Shown piece by piece: positions 60,686 through 64,000 of a stretch of DNA of 64,000 nt (the stretch's first letter is position 1; each line of letters opens with the position of its first letter). This DNA is from Actinosynnema sp. ALI-1.44 (GTDB lineage: Bacteria > Actinomycetota > Actinomycetes > Mycobacteriales > Pseudonocardiaceae): contig NZ_MTQO01000021.1 of the NCBI RefSeq assembly GCF_001984155.1, positions 1 to 64,000 on the forward strand, written 5' to 3'. A model generated the notes under the pieces. It saw nothing but the letters and a program-made list of their open reading frames with translations. It did not search any database and was not told where the DNA came from. The translations under genes and the position numbers were made by a program.

Positions 60686-61414
60686 GTGACGGTGCTCGTA
60701 CTCGGTGGACGCAGTGAGATCGGCCTGGCGGTGGCCCGACGCCTCGTTTCGGAGAAGATCGTGCTGGCCGCGCGGCGCAGCGCGTCGCTCGACGCCGAGG
60801 TGCGGGCCCTGCTGGACGCGGGCGCGCCGTCGGTCGAACGCGTCGAGTTCGACGCCGACGTGCTGGACGCGCATGGCCCGTTCCTCGACGACGTCGTCGA
60901 ACGGTTCGGCCCGATCTCGATCGTGGTCGTCGCGTTCGGCGTCCTCGGTTCCCAGGAGCGGGCGGCGCAGGACGCCGAGCACGCACTGTCGATCGTGCAC
61001 ACCGACTACGTCGCGCACGTCAGCGTGCTGACGCACCTGGTCGGCTTGCTGCGGAAACAGGGCAACGGGACGATCGTGGTGTTCTCGTCGATCGCCGGTG
61101 GACGGGTGCGCAAGGCGAACTACGTCTACGGGTCGGCCAAGGCCGGGCTGGACGGGTTCGCCTCCGGCCTGGCCGACTCGTTGCACGGGACGGGTGTGCG
61201 GGTGCTGACCGTCCGCCCGGGATTCGTGATCGGCCGGATGGCCGCGGGCATGCCGCCCGCGCCCTTCGCCAGCACCCCCGACGAGGTCGCGGCGGCGACC
61301 GTGAAAGCGTTGCGCGGCAAACGCGACGACATCTGGGTGCCGGGAATCCTGCGCTGGGTCAACGCTGTCTTCCGCGTTCTGCCGCGTGCTGTGTGGCGCC
61401 GCATGCCGCGCTGA
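60686..61414 (+). CDS. SDR oxidoreductase, DprE2-like
   Basis: 242-aa SDR. Cofactor motif LVLGGRSEIGLAVARR, catalytic Ser in VFSSIAGG and Tyr-x3-Lys in YVYGSAKAGLDGF. The C-terminus (ILRWVNAVFRVLPRAVWRRM) closely resembles DprE2, the reductase of decaprenylphosphoryl-keto-arabinose synthesis for cell-wall arabinan. The partner flavoenzyme DprE1 is not next to it, so it may be a paralogue with another substrate. Ends 2 bases before the convergent FAD oxidoreductase gene. Confidence 0.8.
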   Translation: MTVLVLGGRSEIGLAVARRLVSEKIVLAARRSASLDAEVRALLDAGAPSVERVEFDADVLDAHGPFLDDVVERFGPISIVVVAFGVLGSQERAAQDAEHALSIVHTDYVAHVSVLTHLVGLLRKQGNGTIVVFSSIAGGRVRKANYVYGSAKAGLDGFASGLADSLHGTGVRVLTVRPGFVIGRMAAGMPPAPFASTPDEVAAATVKALRGKRDDIWVPGILRWVNAVFRVLPRAVWRRMPR

Positions 61415-61416
61415 GG

Positions 61417-62571
61417 TCAGACCACGTTGCGCTCCGGGCGTACCGCGTCCGTGCCGAACCGCGTCACGTCCAAAGAGGACACGTCAACCACCGGCGGGCG
61501 ACGCAGCACCAGGTCCCGCATCACCTCGCCGACCGCCGGGCCCTGCAGGAAGCCGTGCCCGGAGAACCCGGTGGCGTACAGGAACCGGGACACCGCACGG
61601 GACTCCCCGATGATCGCGTTGTGGTCGGGGGAGACCTCGTACAGCCCGGCCCAGCCGCGGGCGATGCCGACCTCGGTGAGCGCCGGAGCCCGCCGGGCGG
61701 CCGCGGCACCGAGCCGTTCGAGCCACTCGTCGGACGTCCGCGTGTCGAAACCGTACTCCTGGTCGGGATCCGACATGCCGATCAGCAGCCCCGGTCCTTC
61801 GGCGTGGAAGTAGAACGTGGTGCCGAAGTCGATCGTGAACGGCAGACCCGGTGGCACGGCAAGCGGTTCGGTGACCCGGATCTGCCTGCGCAACGGCCTG
61901 ACTGGCAACGAGACGCCGACCATGTCGCCGACCGCGCCCGACCACGCGCCCGCCGCGCACACCACGGTCGACGCCTCGACGAACCCCTGATCGGTCCGCA
62001 CACCGGTGATGTCGCCGCCGTCGACGACGATTCCCGTGACAGCGCAGTGCTGGCGGATCGTGGCGCCCAACCGGCGGGCCGCGGCCGCGTATCCCTGGAC
62101 CACGGCTTCGGGCGTGCAGTGCCCGTCGCGGGGTGACAAGGTCGCGGCCAACAGGCCGTCGGTCGAGATGAACGGCGACAGCCCGCGTGCCTCGGCGGGC
62201 GAGATCATCCGGCTCGGCACGCCCAGCGAGTTCTGCAACGACACGCCCGCTTCGAAGGCGGCCACGTCGCCCGGATCGTCCAGCAGGAACAGGTAGCCGT
62301 TCTGGCGCAGGTCGATCTCGGCCCCCGGCCGGGTGCCGAACCGTTCGAACGCCTCGATGCTGCGCAGCCCCAGCGCGATGTTCACCGGATCGGAGAACGT
62401 CGCCCGCACGCCACCCGCCGCGCGGCTGGTGCTGCCGGAGCCGAGCACGTCGCGCTCCAGCAGCGTCACCGCGACACCCGCCTCGGCGAGGTGGAACGCG
62501 GTACTCACGCCCACCACGCCGCCACCGATGACCACGATGTCGGCCATCGGGTCGGCCATCGGGTCTGTCAT
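61417..62571 (-). CDS. FAD-dependent amine/amino-acid oxidase (DAO family)
   Basis: 384-aa flavoprotein of the glycine oxidase/sarcosine oxidase fold. FAD motif DIVVIGGGVVGVSTAFHLAE, substrate-domain segment YFHAEGPGLLIGMSDPDQ, and late GLYEVSPDHNAIIG...GFSGHGFLQGPAVG typical of the family. Three in-frame ATGs lie within the first nine codons (MTDPMADPMAD); I use the first, which overlaps the aldehyde dehydrogenase stop (ATGA). Together they could oxidise an amine to an aldehyde and then to an acid. Confidence 0.85.
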   Translation of the reverse strand: MTDPMADPMADIVVIGGGVVGVSTAFHLAEAGVAVTLLERDVLGSGSTSRAAGGVRATFSDPVNIALGLRSIEAFERFGTRPGAEIDLRQNGYLFLLDDPGDVAAFEAGVSLQNSLGVPSRMISPAEARGLSPFISTDGLLAATLSPRDGHCTPEAVVQGYAAAARRLGATIRQHCAVTGIVVDGGDITGVRTDQGFVEASTVVCAAGAWSGAVGDMVGVSLPVRPLRRQIRVTEPLAVPPGLPFTIDFGTTFYFHAEGPGLLIGMSDPDQEYGFDTRTSDEWLERLGAAAARRAPALTEVGIARGWAGLYEVSPDHNAIIGESRAVSRFLYATGFSGHGFLQGPAVGEVMRDLVLRRPPVVDVSSLDVTRFGTDAVRPERNVV

Positions 62572-64000
62572 AGGCGGAAGTCCGTGTCCGGCACGATCTC
62601 CGCGACGTCCATCTGCGCCTTCTGCAACTTGCCGGAGAAGTCCCAGTTCATCGACTGCCAGCGGGTGAACTGGTCGAGCACCCAGATCCCGGACTGGCGG
62701 CTGCCGTTGCCGGACTTGCCGTTGCCCCCGAACGGCAGGTGCGCCTCGGCGCCGGACGTGGAGTTGTTCACGCTGACCATGCCCGCGCCGATGCCTTGCC
62801 GGAAACGGAAAGCGTTCGCCGGGTCGGTCGTGTAGATCGACGACGACAGCCCGTAGCCCGGCTTGTTCGCCAGTTCGATCGCCTCGTCGAGCGTGCGGTA
62901 GGTGGCCACGCCGACGAGCGGCCCGAACGTCTCCTCCAGGAAGACGCGGTCGTCGGGGCGGACACCGTCCAGGATCACCGGGTGGTAGAACAGGCCCTTC
63001 GACGCGTCCCCGGCGAAGCCTTCGCGCGGGTTGTCCGCGGTGATCCGGCCTGTGCCGGTGGAGCCGTGCACGGTGTGGTGCTCGCCGATCCAGCCGAGGT
63101 ACTGCTCGTAGGACTCGGCGAACTTCCGGTCCAGCAACGGTCCGAACAGGACATCGCCGTCCGGTGCGCCCGCCGTCGCCGCGCGGGTGGCCGCGTCGAA
63201 CCGGCGGACGAACTCGTCGTGCACGCTTTCGTGGACGATCACCGTGCCCAGCGAGGTGCACCGCTGACCGGCCGTGCCGAACCCGGAGAACAGCGCGCCT
63301 TCGACGGCGAGGTCGAGATCGGCGTCCTCGGTGACCACCATCGGGTTCTTGCCGCCCAACTCCAGGCACGGCGACTGCAGGTGCCGTCCGCACAGTTCGC
63401 CGATCCGGGCGCCGACCGCGCTCGACCCGGTGAACCCGACCTTGTCGACCAGACCGGCGGCCAGCGCCGATTCCAGGCCGTCGAAAGTGGACTGGCCGTC
63501 GGTGAACACCAGGTTCAGCACGCCGTCGGGCAGCCCGGCGTGCCAGATCAGGTCGGCGAACGCCTTCGCGCTGGCGGCGGCGTACTCCGCGGGCTTCCAG
63601 ACCACGGCGTTGCCGCACAGCAACGCGGGCACCAGGTACCAGGACGGCACGGCCACGGGGAAGTTGCCCGCAGTGATGATCGTGGCGACCCCGACGGGCA
63701 CACGGAACGTGAACAGTTGCTTGTCCGGCATCTCCGACGGCACGGTCTGGCCGTAGAGCCGCCGCCCCTCGCCGAGGAAGAAGTCGCAGGTGTCCACGAT
63801 CTCCTGCACCTCGCCGCGTGCCTCGGCGATCGGCTTGCCGATCTCCCGGGTGACGAGCCGGGCCAGTGTCTCCTTGTTGGCGGCGACCAACCGGCCGAGC
63901 GCGGCGACGAACTGGCCGCGCACCGGTGCGGGCACCGCCGCCCACTCGCGCTGGGCCCGCCTGCCGGATTCGGCGGCGGCCCGCAGGGCGTCCGGACCAG
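62568..64000 (-). CDS. Aldehyde dehydrogenase, aminoadipate-semialdehyde-like (partial, start outside window)
   Basis: About 477 visible residues of an NAD(P)-dependent aldehyde dehydrogenase; the frame is open to the right edge, so the start lies beyond. Catalytic Glu in CLELGGKNPMVV and Cys in TAGQRCTSLGT, cofactor loop GFTGSSAVG, and HLPFGGNGKSGNGSRQSG. AGQRCTS and the overall pattern resemble the ALDH7/piperideine-6-carboxylate dehydrogenase group of lysine breakdown. First of two coupled genes, with the FAD oxidase downstream. Confidence 0.85.
   Translation of the reverse strand, partial: GPDALRAAAESGRRAQREWAAVPAPVRGQFVAALGRLVAANKETLARLVTREIGKPIAEARGEVQEIVDTCDFFLGEGRRLYGQTVPSEMPDKQLFTFRVPVGVATIITAGNFPVAVPSWYLVPALLCGNAVVWKPAEYAAASAKAFADLIWHAGLPDGVLNLVFTDGQSTFDGLESALAAGLVDKVGFTGSSAVGARIGELCGRHLQSPCLELGGKNPMVVTEDADLDLAVEGALFSGFGTAGQRCTSLGTVIVHESVHDEFVRRFDAATRAATAGAPDGDVLFGPLLDRKFAESYEQYLGWIGEHHTVHGSTGTGRITADNPREGFAGDASKGLFYHPVILDGVRPDDRVFLEETFGPLVGVATYRTLDEAIELANKPGYGLSSSIYTTDPANAFRFRQGIGAGMVSVNNSTSGAEAHLPFGGNGKSGNGSRQSGIWVLDQFTRWQSMNWDFSGKLQKAQMDVAEIVPDTDFRL

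Noticed and set aside
1-64000. CRISPR arrays, tRNA and rRNA genes
   Set aside because: I looked for regularly spaced direct repeats and for cloverleaf or rRNA signatures while reading and found none; no covariance search could be run.

Overview
The window is about 70% GC and has near-uniform G/C in third codon positions. It carries many families typical of filamentous actinobacteria: a conservon (cvnABC), large ATP-binding LuxR regulators, an ECF41 sigma factor with its carboxymuconolactone-decarboxylase partner, a SAM methyltransferase of the former DUF574 family, a DUF3558 lipoprotein, and several GTG/TTG starts. A Pseudonocardiaceae-like host is my inference; nothing here fixes the genus. 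I see no rRNA, tRNA or CRISPR array.

Layout. (1) 40-5728: L-rhamnose catabolic operon (isomerase, aldolase/dehydrogenase fusion, kinase), with a divergent LacI regulator and a perfect palindromic operator. (2) 5779-7416: secreted tannase/feruloyl-esterase-family hydrolase. (3) 7417-13851: a compact RiPP-type locus with a 65-residue candidate precursor, a fused RRE/E1-like/YcaO cyclodehydratase, a SagB-type flavin dehydrogenase and a DesK/NarL-type two-component pair. The candidate precursor has no cysteine, and rare TTA codons cluster in these genes. (4) 14047-22305: an unknown protein, a LAL regulator, a PqqD-like mini-protein, TetR, an aminotransferase, a frameshifted MHYT gene and an aldehyde dehydrogenase. 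(5) 22701-37981: a tightly overlapping operon for a PUFA/heterocyst-glycolipid-type iterative PKS (tandem PfaD-like barrels-KS-AT-ACP-KR, then KS-AT-DH-PPTase remnant, then a free ACP). It continues with a frameshifted alpha/beta hydrolase, a GT-B glycosyltransferase, a membrane-anchored methyltransferase and a catalytically degenerate galactokinase-like protein. (6) 38059-49831: methyltransferase, ECF41 sigma factor and partner, DUF485/acetate-type symporter, conservon without its GTPase, SDR, TetR, and NCS1 permease with GntR regulator. (7) 49831-51020: an IS630-family element inserted exactly between two back-to-back stop codons. (8) 51024-64000: a second tannase-family hydrolase, small membrane proteins, HIT protein, D-cysteine-desulfhydrase-like enzyme, lipoprotein, LAL regulator with an internally deleted mini-paralogue, DUF1015 protein, DprE2-like SDR, and an FAD oxidase/aldehyde dehydrogenase operon running off the right edge.

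The two loci most likely to be undescribed are the RiPP-type locus (7.6-13.9 kb) and the PKS-glycosyltransferase-methyltransferase operon (22.7-38.0 kb). In the latter I infer that a polyunsaturated or hydroxylated acyl chain is built iteratively on the ACPs, released or transferred, glycosylated and methylated at the membrane. No product can be assigned from sequence alone.
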